A DNA stretch of 64,000 nt. It comes from Desulforegula conservatrix Mb1Pa. GTDB lineage: Bacteria > Desulfobacterota > Desulfobacteria > Desulfobacterales > Desulforegulaceae. This document shows positions 26,229 to 35,515 of the stretch, piece by piece. Position 1 is the first letter of the stretch; each line of letters starts with the position of its first letter. The stretch lies in NCBI RefSeq assembly GCF_000426225.1, contig NZ_AUEY01000006.1, positions 1 through 64,000 of the forward strand, read 5' to 3'. The notes beneath the pieces were generated by a model, which saw nothing but the letters and a program-made list of their open reading frames with translations, searched no databases and was not told the DNA's origin. The position numbers and the translations under genes were made by a program.

Positions 26229-26693
26229 CTAATTAAATTTCATGCTTATTAGGCCAATTCTATTAATTTCGATTGTAACAGATTTATTTCCAAGAGATAA
26301 GGTTGCATTCCCGGTCTTAACAGGCACCTGCCCCCTGTTATTGAATTCGGTCGCATCCGCTGAACCACCCAGAAATGCTCGAGTTATTGTTATATTATTC
26401 AATACTCTTGTAGCTATAACCGAATCAGCACCATTGTTTTCATAATCTCCCGCTATATCCTGAAAAATCACATAGCCATTATCGTCAAACAAAACTGCAA
26501 CATTGCTTCCGCCTCTTATGGCCCTCATCTTTGCCATTTCCAAGTCGCTTTTTAGGTTGAATGCAGCGCCTTTCAAACTTGCGTTATTTCTCCAGGCAAT
26601 AAAATTTGGGATTGCTATTGCGCTTAAGATTCCAATGATGGCTATGACAACCATCAACTCAAATAATGAAAATCCTGATTCATTTTTTTTCAT
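26229..26693 (-). CDS. FimT/GspH-like minor pilin, cluster 2
   Basis: This encodes 154 residues from the ATG at 26693, selected because an AGGAGG ribosome site precedes it; 14 additional in-frame codons upstream lack one. The leader MKKNESG is followed by FSLFELMVVIAIIGILSAIA with Glu at +5, and then IPNFIAWRNNASLKGAAFNL. It is closely similar to the cluster 1 FimT-like pilin (SWRNNSVIKATTFNIKSDLE versus AWRNNASLKGAAFNLKSDLE), strong evidence that the two clusters are duplicates. It is the first gene of cluster 2, with a sigma-54-like promoter 32 bp upstream. Confidence 0.88.
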   Translation of the reverse strand: MKKNESGFSLFELMVVIAIIGILSAIAIPNFIAWRNNASLKGAAFNLKSDLEMAKMRAIRGGSNVAVLFDDNGYVIFQDIAGDYENNGADSVIATRVLNNITITRAFLGGSADATEFNNRGQVPVKTGNATLSLGNKSVTIEINRIGLISMKFN

Positions 26694-26724
26694 AGGCCTC
26701 CTCCTTGTAGATAAATATTTGTAT

Positions 26725-26739
26725 CCAAGAAACATGCCA
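26725..26739 (-). promoter_or_regulatory. Candidate sigma-54 promoter of pilus cluster 2
   Basis: On the minus strand the sequence is TGGCATGTTTCTTGG, against the consensus TGGCACG-N4-TTGC. The GG at -24 and the spacing are correct; the -12 position is GG rather than GC. It is placed to start transcription about 20 bp before the first pilin codon. Confidence 0.4.
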
Positions 26740-26790
26740 GAAAAAATGATGGGAGTAATTAGCTTTAGATAAGGGATTACGAGGAATAAA

Positions 26791-26825
26791 AAGAGCGGCT
26801 ATTAAAAGATTTAATAGCCGCTCTT
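26791..26825 (-). terminator. Terminator of the purL-purQ operon
   Basis: This is a perfect 15-bp stem (AAGAGCGGCTATTAA and its complement) with a five-base loop. It lies 31 bp after the purQ stop codon and is followed on the minus strand by TTTATTCC. Confidence 0.85.
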
Positions 26826-26856
26826 AAATTATTTTATAGAAAAGATTTTTAGAGTC

Positions 26857-27669
26857 TTATTTCAGATATTCAACTGCATTCTTAAAAATCTTCAGACCGT
26901 CAGGATCTGATGACATAATGTTTTGGCCTTTGCGCTTTGCCTGCTCTTTTTTAAAAGTCCATTCCGGGTGATTGGTAAAATTACAGAACGCTTCTGGGTG
27001 GGGCATCAGACCGAAAACTCTGCCGCTTGGATCGCAGATTCCAGCAACATCCCGAAGAGCACCGTTTGGATTTACCGGGAACGATCCATTTGCAAGCGAT
27101 CCGTCAGGTTTTGCATATTTAACCACAAGCTGGCCGTTTTTCTCAAGTTCATTCATCATGGATTCTTCGGCAAAAAGCTTGCCCTCACCGTGTCTTATGG
27201 GCAGTTCTATGAGTTCAAGCCCTTTAGTAAAAACGCAAGGTGAAGTCTTGTTTACTGACAGATGCACCCAATCATCCCTGAAATTTCCGCAATCATTATT
27301 TGTAAGAGCTACAGATCTTTTTGTATAATCTCCGCCGTTTCCAGGTAAAAGGCCAAGGTTCACAAGACACTGGAAACCATTGCATATTCCGATAACAAGC
27401 TTTCCGGATTCTATGAATTTGATTAATCGCTCACCAAGATGGGTTCTCATTCGAGTTGCCTGAACAACTCCTGCGCCGTGGTCATCTCCCCAGCTGAAAC
27501 CGCCGCCAAAAGCCATTATGTCAAAACCGTCAATCGTATCTGGCTTTTCAATCAGGGTGTTTATATGAACTCTTTCAGCCTTTGCCCCGGCAAGTTCGAA
27601 GGCATAAGCTGTCTCTATATCGCAATTCTGGCCGTAGCCTGTAAGAACTATCGCTTTAACCGAACTCAT
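26857..27669 (-). CDS. purQ: Phosphoribosylformylglycinamidine synthase, glutaminase subunit
   Basis: This encodes 270 residues. It is a class I glutamine amidotransferase that releases ammonia from glutamine for PurL in purine synthesis. The nucleophile Cys96 is in GICNGFQCLVNLG, and the catalytic His-x-Glu is in PHPEAF near residue 230. The LTGYGQNCDIETAYAFELAG start and FGGGFSWGDDHGAG oxyanion region are typical. It is longer than small PurQ proteins of about 225 residues and resembles the amidotransferase end of large one-chain synthases. It overlaps purL by 4 bp (ATGA), which implies coupled translation, and a strong terminator follows. Confidence 0.95.
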   Translation of the reverse strand: MSSVKAIVLTGYGQNCDIETAYAFELAGAKAERVHINTLIEKPDTIDGFDIMAFGGGFSWGDDHGAGVVQATRMRTHLGERLIKFIESGKLVIGICNGFQCLVNLGLLPGNGGDYTKRSVALTNNDCGNFRDDWVHLSVNKTSPCVFTKGLELIELPIRHGEGKLFAEESMMNELEKNGQLVVKYAKPDGSLANGSFPVNPNGALRDVAGICDPSGRVFGLMPHPEAFCNFTNHPEWTFKKEQAKRKGQNIMSSDPDGLKIFKNAVEYLK

Positions 27670-30600
27670 ATCAAGCCTCCATATGGCTTCTTCCAGGCAG
27701 TCTTTAAATCCTGTACATCAACATCAACCAAAACTTTTTCCAAATCTGTCTTGATAACAAACTTTGATGAGGCAGTAACTTTTCCTATGCATTTTACAGG
27801 CAGAACTTTGAATATATCCTCAAGAGCAGCGCTGTTTTCTGGTGATATCGAAACAATAAAACGGCCCGCTGACTCAGAGAACATAAGTCTGTCTGGCCGA
27901 AGCTCTTTTTCAACAGGCAAAAGAGAAAGATCAACATCAATCCCAAGATTCCCGGCCATTGAACACATTGCGAGATGGGTAGCAAGACCGCCTCTGTATA
28001 CTCCATGGACAGATGCTAAAAGCTCTCTTTCCATAGCCACAGACATGGCCTTATAAAGCATCATAAATGAGGCTGCATCTACTTCCGGAACATTTAGACC
28101 TGTAAAGCCAAGCATTTCATAATATTCACCAGCTCCAAGCTCGTCTTTTGTCAGGCCGATCACATAAATAAGGTCATCAGCGAATTTGAAATCAAGGGTG
28201 GTACATTTCTTTACATCTTTTACAAGTCCCACTGCCGAGAACTGCATGGTTTCAAGTCCTGAAACCTTTCTTGTGACTCCGTATTTTCCTGGCAGATGCC
28301 CGTCTACATACATACTGTCCTTTCCTGAAAGAAGAGGAATGCCGTATGTTAGGGAAAGATACTTGAGTATCTCGCATGATCTTACAAGCTGGGCGGCCTT
28401 GAATTTTCCATCAGGATTTTTTTCCGGGTGAAACTGGATATCTGGCCAGCAGTAGTTATCAACTCCTCCAATATGCTCGAGGCTTCCGCCAACAGAAATT
28501 ATGCGTCTTACAGCCTCATCTATGGTGCATGCGGTCATATGACCAGCATCAATCTTTGAATAAAATGGAATAATTGCCTGGCTGTAAGCAAGCCCAGATT
28601 CTGAATCAATAACAGGCCTTAAAACCGCCGCGTCAGAATTTATATCCCTTTCCCTTCCTACGAGGGGTTTTACAACGCTTCCAGCCTGGACCTCGTGGTC
28701 ATACTGTCGGCAGATCCATGATTTTGCACAGATATTAGGGCGGGACATCATGTCCAGAATCACTTCATTATAATCAGCTGGCTGCCCAATCACAGGTTCA
28801 TAAAGCCCGCGAAGACGAGGTGGAATCCATTCCGCCTCAAACTCCCACTGAGGAAACCCTGATTCAAGGAATTCCATATCTACATAGGCCACGGTTTTGT
28901 CGTTATATTTAATATGAAGCTTGCCAGTGCTCGAATATTTGCCGATGACAGTGCTTTCAACAGCGTGGAGCCTTGAAAGCTCCATGAAACGGTCAAGGTT
29001 TTCAGGCTTGATCGCTATGGTCATTCTTTCCTGCGATTCTGAAACCCAGATTTCCCATTGGTCAAGCCCTTCATATTTCAAAGGAACTTTTTCCAGATTG
29101 ACTTCGCAGCCATTGCTGAACCGTGCAGTCTCACCGATGGAAGAAGAAAGGCCTCCGCCGCCATTGTCTGTTATGAACTCTATTATCCCGGCGTCCCTTA
29201 CTTCAAGCAGGAAATCATGCATTTTTTTCTGTGTGTAAGGATCACCAATCTGAACATGACCAGCCGGAGTATTTGCAGAAAAGACTTCAGACGATGCTGT
29301 CACGCCGTGAATTCCGTCTTTCCCAACCCTGCCGCCACTCATTATTATGAGCTCACCTTCTGATGTGGTCTTCTCATGTGATGGTTTGCCACTTACTTTT
29401 GAAGGCATTATCCCTATGGCTGTTACAAATACAAGGCATTTCCCCATGTATCCATTATCAAAAACAACCTGACCGAATGGTGTAGGAACGCCGCTCTTGT
29501 TGCCGCCATCCTTAACTCCTTCAATAACGCCGTCAAGAAGCCTTCTCGGATGAAGTCTCGGCTTGAGCTCTCCGTCATATTCCCTGTAACCTGTACAGAA
29601 ACCATAACCACCCATTACCAGACGTGCGCCCTTTCCGGTTCCTAGAGGATCGCGGTAAACGCCGACAATGCCGGTAACAGCGCCGCCGTAAGCTTCCATA
29701 TTTGAAGGAGAATTATGTGTCTCTCCTGTTATTACGTAGTTATAATCCTCATCAAATTTACCTGCTCCTGCATTGTCCCATAGAACTGAGACAACCCAGT
29801 CCTTCTTATCCTTAAGATTAAGAGTCGGCTGCTGAATGCAGGTTTTGAAAAGGTTGTCTATTGTTCTTGATTCACCTGTTCCAAGATCACTATATTTAAA
29901 AAGGCCTCTGAAGGTATTATGATTACAGTGATCGCTGCGAGCTTGTGAAATATATTCTAGCTCAACGTCTGTCGGATCGGAAAGACCGACCTCTGCCCTT
30001 TTTTTCTTAATTTCCGGATCTGAAAAGTATTGTCTGATTACAGGAATATCATTCGGATTAAGCGCAAGATTTCTATCTCTGCTGATTTCGGCAAGGGTAG
30101 CATCCGACTCCACAGGAACTACAGAGACGGTCGGAGTGTGATTAAGTTCAACCTTTGGAATTATTATGCCAATCCCGTTTGCCTTGTCCCATTCCTTTGC
30201 AGAAAAGACTTTCCAATGCTGGATTATATCATTTGCAAGAAGCTCTGAAGCTATTTTTACGGCGTCTTCTTTTGTAAGCCTTGGCGCCTTGATACAAAAA
30301 CGCTTAGAGGTATAAACACCTTCTGCCGCAGAAAACCTGACAGAAAGAACATCTTCCATAGCCTCAACTGCGGTGCTTCCTGGATTGTCCTTTACTCCTG
30401 GCCTGTAGCCGACCCATATGCACCAGTCAAAATCGATATCAAGCGGAGCTGTTGACGAAATCTGGGTTACAGGATTTGTAAAGATCTCTGTTCTCACTTT
30501 TTCGATACTGGCTGAATCAAGGCATGATTCTACGGTCAGTATATGTATTGTCCTGACATCATTTATCTCCATGCCAAAATAGCGGGATGCCTTTGTCATG

Positions 30601-30671
30601 AGTCCCGCGCCTTCGGCATCCTTCAGCTCAGGTTTATGAGCTATCTCTATTCTGTAGCGATTAAGATTCAT
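27666..30671 (-). CDS. purL: Phosphoribosylformylglycinamidine synthase, synthetase subunit with N-terminal PurS-like region
   Basis: This encodes 1001 residues. It converts FGAR to FGAM with ATP and ammonia, the fourth step of purine synthesis. The first 170 residues resemble PurS-like subunits fused to the enzyme. The synthetase core follows, with RSDHCNHNTFRG, TGETHNSPSNMEAYGGAVTG (substrate site), MGGYGFCTGYREY and, in the second half, GKDSMYVDG and GVYRGGLATHLAMCS. The length of about 1000 residues is that of the large PurL without its glutaminase, which is encoded separately by purQ. The gene starts the purL-purQ transcription unit. It lies 64 bp after rseP ends upstream. Confidence 0.94.
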   Translation of the reverse strand: MNLNRYRIEIAHKPELKDAEGAGLMTKASRYFGMEINDVRTIHILTVESCLDSASIEKVRTEIFTNPVTQISSTAPLDIDFDWCIWVGYRPGVKDNPGSTAVEAMEDVLSVRFSAAEGVYTSKRFCIKAPRLTKEDAVKIASELLANDIIQHWKVFSAKEWDKANGIGIIIPKVELNHTPTVSVVPVESDATLAEISRDRNLALNPNDIPVIRQYFSDPEIKKKRAEVGLSDPTDVELEYISQARSDHCNHNTFRGLFKYSDLGTGESRTIDNLFKTCIQQPTLNLKDKKDWVVSVLWDNAGAGKFDEDYNYVITGETHNSPSNMEAYGGAVTGIVGVYRDPLGTGKGARLVMGGYGFCTGYREYDGELKPRLHPRRLLDGVIEGVKDGGNKSGVPTPFGQVVFDNGYMGKCLVFVTAIGIMPSKVSGKPSHEKTTSEGELIIMSGGRVGKDGIHGVTASSEVFSANTPAGHVQIGDPYTQKKMHDFLLEVRDAGIIEFITDNGGGGLSSSIGETARFSNGCEVNLEKVPLKYEGLDQWEIWVSESQERMTIAIKPENLDRFMELSRLHAVESTVIGKYSSTGKLHIKYNDKTVAYVDMEFLESGFPQWEFEAEWIPPRLRGLYEPVIGQPADYNEVILDMMSRPNICAKSWICRQYDHEVQAGSVVKPLVGRERDINSDAAVLRPVIDSESGLAYSQAIIPFYSKIDAGHMTACTIDEAVRRIISVGGSLEHIGGVDNYCWPDIQFHPEKNPDGKFKAAQLVRSCEILKYLSLTYGIPLLSGKDSMYVDGHLPGKYGVTRKVSGLETMQFSAVGLVKDVKKCTTLDFKFADDLIYVIGLTKDELGAGEYYEMLGFTGLNVPEVDAASFMMLYKAMSVAMERELLASVHGVYRGGLATHLAMCSMAGNLGIDVDLSLLPVEKELRPDRLMFSESAGRFIVSISPENSAALEDIFKVLPVKCIGKVTASSKFVIKTDLEKVLVDVDVQDLKTAWKKPYGGLI

Positions 30672-30735
30672 GGTAATAAAACCATTTCCTTTTTAAATTG
30701 ATAATCAATATAACAATGAACCTGTATCAAGCGGA

Positions 30736-32082
30736 TCAATGAACCAGTCTCATTATATCCTTATATATTACATAGGCCATAAGAGTCAGAAGCATGAACA
30801 TTCCAATCTGAAGACAGACCTCTTTTATTTTTCTGCTTATAGGTCTTCTTATTATTGCCTCTATTCCAAAAAACAGCAGATGACCGCCATCAAGAACCGG
30901 AACAGGGAACAGATTGATTACTGCAAGGTTAGCGCTGACAGCAGCAATAAAGTACACAAAATAATTGAGACCCGCCCTTGCCTGATCTCCTGCCATTTCA
31001 GCGATTCTTATTGGGCCGCCTATATTGTCCTCAGGGAGTGATCCTGCAACGAATTTAATCATTCCCAAAGCTGTAAGCTTACACACCCACCATATCTGTG
31101 TACAGCTCTCTTTTACAGATTCGATCGGGCCGAAAGAAATATGGATTATATCCCTTGAGCCCATTATCCCGACCATATATTTTTCGAATTTTTCTCCAAG
31201 GGGGGTCTTTATTTCCTTGCGCTCAGGCTTCAGCCTGAATTCCATTGTCTTCCCGTCTCTTTCAACCTGGACATTCAAAATATTGCCATTCCCGTCACTG
31301 ATGTGCTTGGTGAAGGCAATCCATGATTCCACAGGTTTTCCGTTGGCTGAAAGCAGCCTGTCGCCTTCCTTTAGTCCGGCTTTATATGCAGGGCCTTCCT
31401 TGTCAACATAATCAAGAACAGGCCTGATGATTGGCATAGCGCCGATTCCATAGATTTTTACTTTTTCCCCGAGGTCATTTTTGCCAGGAAAAAGAGATGG
31501 CTGAAGATTGGCAGAGAATTCTTTTCCACCTCTTAAGTAAACAAGCTTCAGCTCTGCTCCGCTGCTGTTTTCGATAATGCTGTCCATTTCATCCCAGGTT
31601 TTTATTGGATTCCCAGCGATTGAAACAATTTCATCTCCTGACATGAGACCTGCCGCAAGAGCAGGACTTTCAGGCTCCATCTCACCTATAACAGGTTTTA
31701 GTGATGTCCTGCCATTGGTGAAAATCAGAACCCAGAAAATCACCCACGCAAGAAGAAGATTGAACACAGGGCCGGCAGCGACAATAAGCGCTTTTTCATG
31801 AAGTTTTTTATGAGTGAACGAAAGGTGTATGTCCTCAGGAGCTATTTCTGAGTCAGGAGACTCACCCACCATTTTGACATAGCCCCCGAGAGGAATGGCA
31901 GAAATCCTGTAATCGGTTATGCCCCTGGTTACGCCCCATATTTTTGGGCCAAATCCGAGTGAAAATTTCTCGACACCGACACCGAAAATTCTGGCAAAAA
32001 GAAAATGTCCGAACTCGTGGATGAAAATCAGAACTCCGAGCACAATGACAAAAGCTAATGCATTTGTTACAAAATTAGTCAT
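30736..32082 (-). CDS. rseP: Intramembrane zinc metalloprotease RseP (site-2 protease)
   Basis: This encodes 448 residues. It cleaves transmembrane anti-sigma factors or signal peptides within the inner membrane. The zinc motif HEFGH occupies residues 22-26 in the first membrane helix. Two tandem PDZ domains follow (MEPESPALAAGLMSGDEIVS and DKEGPAYKAGLKEGDRLLSA). The second part of the active site is NLFPVPVLDGGHLLFF in a later helix, and the last helix is near the C-terminus. It ends the run of envelope and translation genes from rpsB to rseP, 6 bp after dxr. Both the length and the motif set are normal for RseP. Confidence 0.96.
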   Translation of the reverse strand: MTNFVTNALAFVIVLGVLIFIHEFGHFLFARIFGVGVEKFSLGFGPKIWGVTRGITDYRISAIPLGGYVKMVGESPDSEIAPEDIHLSFTHKKLHEKALIVAAGPVFNLLLAWVIFWVLIFTNGRTSLKPVIGEMEPESPALAAGLMSGDEIVSIAGNPIKTWDEMDSIIENSSGAELKLVYLRGGKEFSANLQPSLFPGKNDLGEKVKIYGIGAMPIIRPVLDYVDKEGPAYKAGLKEGDRLLSANGKPVESWIAFTKHISDGNGNILNVQVERDGKTMEFRLKPERKEIKTPLGEKFEKYMVGIMGSRDIIHISFGPIESVKESCTQIWWVCKLTALGMIKFVAGSLPEDNIGGPIRIAEMAGDQARAGLNYFVYFIAAVSANLAVINLFPVPVLDGGHLLFFGIEAIIRRPISRKIKEVCLQIGMFMLLTLMAYVIYKDIMRLVH

Positions 32083-32088
32083 GCAGGA

Positions 32089-33243
32089 TCAGTCCGTATG
32101 CTGTTCTCCGGCTATGCGTCTTGCCCAGGAATCAGCCTGAAATATGTCATCAAGTTGAGGGAATTTAACAGGACTATGGAGCTTCATTGTTTTTTCAACA
32201 AGTCCTGGAATTCCGGTGAATCCAATTCTTCCTTCTAAAAATAACGAAACAGCCACTTCATTGGCAGCGTTCAGAACAGCAGGCATTGTACCGCCTGTGT
32301 ATAATGCCTCATATGCCAGAGCAAGACAAGGGAACCGTTTTATATCAGGCTTTTCAAAAGTAAGAGATCCTATGGATGAAAAATCAGGAGCAGGCAGTCC
32401 TATATCCATTCTTTCAGGATATGAAAATGCATAAGCTATTGCTGCCTTCATATCAGGAACTCCCATCTGGGATATAACAGATCCGTCCCTGTAAACCGCC
32501 ATGGAATGTATAATGCTCTGGGGATGAACAACGACTTCAATTTTTTCAGGCGGAAGCCCGAAAAGTCTGCATGCCTCAATGACTTCGAGTCCCTTGTTCA
32601 TAAGAGTAGCCGAGTCAATTGTTATCTTACTGCCCATGCTCCAGTTAGGATGTTTAAGAGCATCCTCTGGCTTAATACTTGAAAACTCGTTTATAGGCTT
32701 CGCTCTGAACGGGCCGCCAGAGGCTGTAAGTATAATTTTTGCAAGATCTTCCTGTCTCTGGCCTGACATGGACTGGAAAACAGCGCTGTGTTCGCTGTCA
32801 ACGGGGAAAATTTCAACGCCGTTTTCATCTGCAAGCTTCATCACAAGCTCGCCAGCCATTACAAGGGTTTCCTTGTTCGCAAGCGCAATTCTTTTGCCTG
32901 CTTTTATAGCAGCGAGGGCTGGTTTCAGACCAGCTGCGCCAACTATTGCAAGAAGTACAAGCTCGGCTGAAGGATACGAGGCCGCTGTTTCGTAGCCTTC
33001 GTCGCCCCATAAAATCTTTGTCAATGAATTTCCGGGAAGCCTTTTCTCAAGCTCCGATGCCTCTGCCTGACCATATACCACAGCAATTTCAGGTTTGAAT
33101 TCGTTTATCTGGGCAAGAAGCAGATCAATATTCCTGGCGCCTGCAAGCGCAACCGGCCTGAATCTGCCAGGATGCATCCTTATTATCTCTAAAGCGCTGG
33201 TACCTATTGAGCCTGTGGATCCGAGTATGGAAATTCTTTTCAT
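32089..33243 (-). CDS. dxr: 1-deoxy-D-xylulose 5-phosphate reductoisomerase
   Basis: This encodes 384 residues from the ATG at 33243, just after the cdsA stop codon; the open frame extends 19 codons into cdsA but that part is unlike Dxr. It converts DXP to MEP with NADPH, the committing step of isoprenoid synthesis. The NADPH fold begins MKRISILGSTGSIGTSALEI. ALANKETLVMAGELV and FPVDSEHSAVFQ hold the metal and substrate residues, followed by TASGGPFR and the NPVHPQSIIHS-like VVHPQSIIHSMAVY. It works with uppS nearby, which uses the isoprenoid product for lipid carrier synthesis. Confidence 0.96.
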   Translation of the reverse strand: MKRISILGSTGSIGTSALEIIRMHPGRFRPVALAGARNIDLLLAQINEFKPEIAVVYGQAEASELEKRLPGNSLTKILWGDEGYETAASYPSAELVLLAIVGAAGLKPALAAIKAGKRIALANKETLVMAGELVMKLADENGVEIFPVDSEHSAVFQSMSGQRQEDLAKIILTASGGPFRAKPINEFSSIKPEDALKHPNWSMGSKITIDSATLMNKGLEVIEACRLFGLPPEKIEVVVHPQSIIHSMAVYRDGSVISQMGVPDMKAAIAYAFSYPERMDIGLPAPDFSSIGSLTFEKPDIKRFPCLALAYEALYTGGTMPAVLNAANEVAVSLFLEGRIGFTGIPGLVEKTMKLHSPVKFPQLDDIFQADSWARRIAGEQHTD

Positions 33244-33244
33244 A

Positions 33245-34048
33245 TTATAAAACATACGTTTTGAAAGCGTAAACAGCAGGAAAAGCAAAAAGCATGGCAT
33301 CTATCCTGTCCAGAAGACCGCCATGCCCCGGAAGAATCTTCCCGGAATCCTTGACGCCAGCCGCTCTTTTCAGCATGGATTCGAACAGGTCGCCAACCGG
33401 AGCTATCAATCCTGTAAACAAGCTTAATGATATAAAATTTAATAATGGTAAATCATTAAAAAACAAAAATCTGAAAACCGTTCCAATGAACACAACAAAA
33501 GCAAGTCCTCCGAAAAAACCTTCCCAGGTTTTTCCAGGGCTTATTTCAGGACAAAGCTTGTGTTTCCCGTAATATGTCCCGGCATAATAAGCGCCGGTAT
33601 CGCTGGCAAACACAATGAACAAAACCAGAAAGATCCAGGCTTCCCCTTTGTCAAAATTCCTTATGGCCATAAGAAAGGCAAGCGACAAAGGAATATAGCA
33701 TATTCCAAGAATATGGCCTGAAATTGTATTTGAACTTATGTTTTTTTTCTTGGCAAAGACAACCGCCAGCAAGGCTGATATGAATATATTAGCGAGTATT
33801 ACTATGGAAGTCAGATCCATTCTGGCGAAATATGCTGAATATATCAGACATGGAACTGAAAGATAACCGGCCGCTTCAATAAAATAGTTTCTATCTGATC
33901 CATTGAACCATATTCCATAATATTCATTTAAGGCAATAATCCCAGCTGCTATCACAAGCAGAGAAAATAAAAACGGCCCTCCCAGACATATTATTGCTAT
34001 TAACAGGGGAAGGGCCACCAGACTGGTTATAATTCTTTTTAAATGCAT
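33245..34048 (-). CDS. cdsA: Phosphatidate cytidylyltransferase
   Basis: This encodes 267 residues. It makes CDP-diacylglycerol from phosphatidic acid and CTP in the inner membrane, the branch point of phospholipid synthesis. About seven membrane helices are visible. The family signature KDSGKILPGHGGLLDRIDAM lies near residues 233-252, preceded by the DTGAYYAGTYYGKHKLCPEI and SPGKTWEGFFGG motifs that form the metal and nucleotide site. It lies 36 bp downstream of uppS and abuts dxr. The length matches typical CdsA proteins. Confidence 0.95.
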   Translation of the reverse strand: MHLKRIITSLVALPLLIAIICLGGPFLFSLLVIAAGIIALNEYYGIWFNGSDRNYFIEAAGYLSVPCLIYSAYFARMDLTSIVILANIFISALLAVVFAKKKNISSNTISGHILGICYIPLSLAFLMAIRNFDKGEAWIFLVLFIVFASDTGAYYAGTYYGKHKLCPEISPGKTWEGFFGGLAFVVFIGTVFRFLFFNDLPLLNFISLSLFTGLIAPVGDLFESMLKRAAGVKDSGKILPGHGGLLDRIDAMLFAFPAVYAFKTYVL

Positions 34049-34084
34049 ATCTCTCCAGTAACAAGGGATCTTATAAAAACATAA

Positions 34085-34831
34085 TCAGGTCACTTTCCCG
34101 TAGGTCCTGTTCCTTCTTTGATATTCAAGCAGAATATCAACAAACTCATCCCTTGTGAAATCAGGCCATAAAGTATCTGTAAAAAACATTTCAGCGTATG
34201 CGATCTGCCAGAGCAAAAAATTGCTGATACGCTTTTCACCGCTGGTTCTAAGGAGTAGATCCGGGTCAGGCATGCCTGCCGTATCGAGATAACCGGAAAT
34301 CAGGTCCTCATTTACGACCGAAGAATCAATAATTCCATTTTTAACGTCTTGGGAAATTCTTTTTACAGCCCTCGAAATTTCGGCCCTGCCTCCGTAACTA
34401 AGCGCAAGATTGAGTGTCATCCCTGTGTTATCCATGGTTTTTTTCATGGATTCCTTCAAAGGAGACAAAACGCTATCAGGCAGCATATCAATCTCGCCGA
34501 TTGCCCTAAGTCTTATTCCGGTTTTAAGCATCTCAGGAGTTTCGTTTTCGAGGAATTTTCTCAGCAGGGTCATGAGAGCTGCGACTTCAATCTTGGGTCT
34601 CTGCCAGTTTTCAGTTGAAAACGCATACAGTGTCAGCACCTTGACTCCGAGCTCCCTGCATGTCTTGACAACCATGCGAACGGTTTCAGCGCCCTTTTCA
34701 TGGCCTGTGACCCTGTTCATGAGTTTTTTCTGCGCCCACCTGCCATTGCCATCCATTATTATGGCGACATGGACAGGCAGGCGGGACAGGTCAAGCTTTT
34801 CAGTCAGATCTGCCTGTTTTTTAGAATTCAA
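34085..34831 (-). CDS. uppS: Undecaprenyl diphosphate synthase
   Basis: This encodes 248 residues. It is a cis-prenyltransferase that extends farnesyl diphosphate to the C55 carrier used for peptidoglycan and O-antigen. VAIIMDGNGRWAQKKLMNRV holds the catalytic Asp in the pyrophosphate-binding loop. TLYAFSTENWQRP and LLLRTSGEKRISNFLLWQIA, followed by YAEMFFTDTLWPDF, are the other conserved blocks. Its start overlaps the end of frr by 11 bp, so translation is likely coupled. The gene is full length and sits in the usual frr-uppS-cdsA order. Confidence 0.96.
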   Translation of the reverse strand: MNSKKQADLTEKLDLSRLPVHVAIIMDGNGRWAQKKLMNRVTGHEKGAETVRMVVKTCRELGVKVLTLYAFSTENWQRPKIEVAALMTLLRKFLENETPEMLKTGIRLRAIGEIDMLPDSVLSPLKESMKKTMDNTGMTLNLALSYGGRAEISRAVKRISQDVKNGIIDSSVVNEDLISGYLDTAGMPDPDLLLRTSGEKRISNFLLWQIAYAEMFFTDTLWPDFTRDEFVDILLEYQRRNRTYGKVT

Positions 34832-35378
34832 GTATTTCTTTCTCTTTTTCTCTGTTTATTTCATCTATCTGCTTAACATGCTCATCTGTAATCTTCTGGA
34901 TATAATCCTGGGCCTTGAACATATCATCTTCAGATATCTTGCCGTCCTTTTTCAGACCTTTCAAAACTTCATTGGCGTCACGGCGTATGTTTCTGACGCT
35001 CACTTTATGTTCTTCGCTGATTTTCTGGACTGTTTTGACTATCTCCTTACGGCGCTGCTCTGTCAGAGGAGGTATGGATACCCGAACCATTTTTCCGTCG
35101 CTTGAAGGAGTCAGGCCAATATTAGCCTTTAATATTGCTTTTTCAATTTCTTTTATTATAGAAGCATCCCAAGGCTGAATGGTTATCATCCTGCTCTCCG
35201 GGATTGCGAGGGAAGCGATCTGGCTGAGAGGGGTAGGAGTACCATAATAATCAACCTTTACTGGATCAAGAAGAGACAAGGAAGCACGCCCTGTTCTTAC
35301 CTTTTGGAGATCGGCCTTGAGAACAGCCGTTGTCTTGGACATCTTGTCCTGGGCTTCTTTCTGTATAGAGTTAATCAT
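34821..35378 (-). CDS. frr: Ribosome recycling factor
   Basis: This encodes 185 residues. With EF-G, it splits the post-termination ribosome. The three-helix bundle sequence is clear: MSKTTAVLKADLQKVRTGRA near the start, LLDPVKVDYYGTPTPLSQIA for the second domain, and IPPLTEQRRKEIVKTVQKIS with VRNIRRDANEVLKGL in the third helix. The length is exactly that of the family. It is followed by uppS with an 11-bp overlap and preceded by a 137-bp gap after pyrH. Confidence 0.97.
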   Translation of the reverse strand: MINSIQKEAQDKMSKTTAVLKADLQKVRTGRASLSLLDPVKVDYYGTPTPLSQIASLAIPESRMITIQPWDASIIKEIEKAILKANIGLTPSSDGKMVRVSIPPLTEQRRKEIVKTVQKISEEHKVSVRNIRRDANEVLKGLKKDGKISEDDMFKAQDYIQKITDEHVKQIDEINREKEKEILEF

Positions 35379-35515
35379 GCCTACTTACCTTTCATGATAA
35401 TGTTTATTTTGATTACGGCTGCAACAGCTTAACATTCACTTCATATCCGGACCGTCCGTACCAATAAGCAGCAGCCGTTGTCAGAGCATCTAACATTGCC
35501 TGACTATAAAATTAA

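Noticed and set aside
32579-32995. 138-codon plus-strand frame opposite dxr
   Set aside because: Shadow of the dxr coding strand; dxr is full length and unambiguous.
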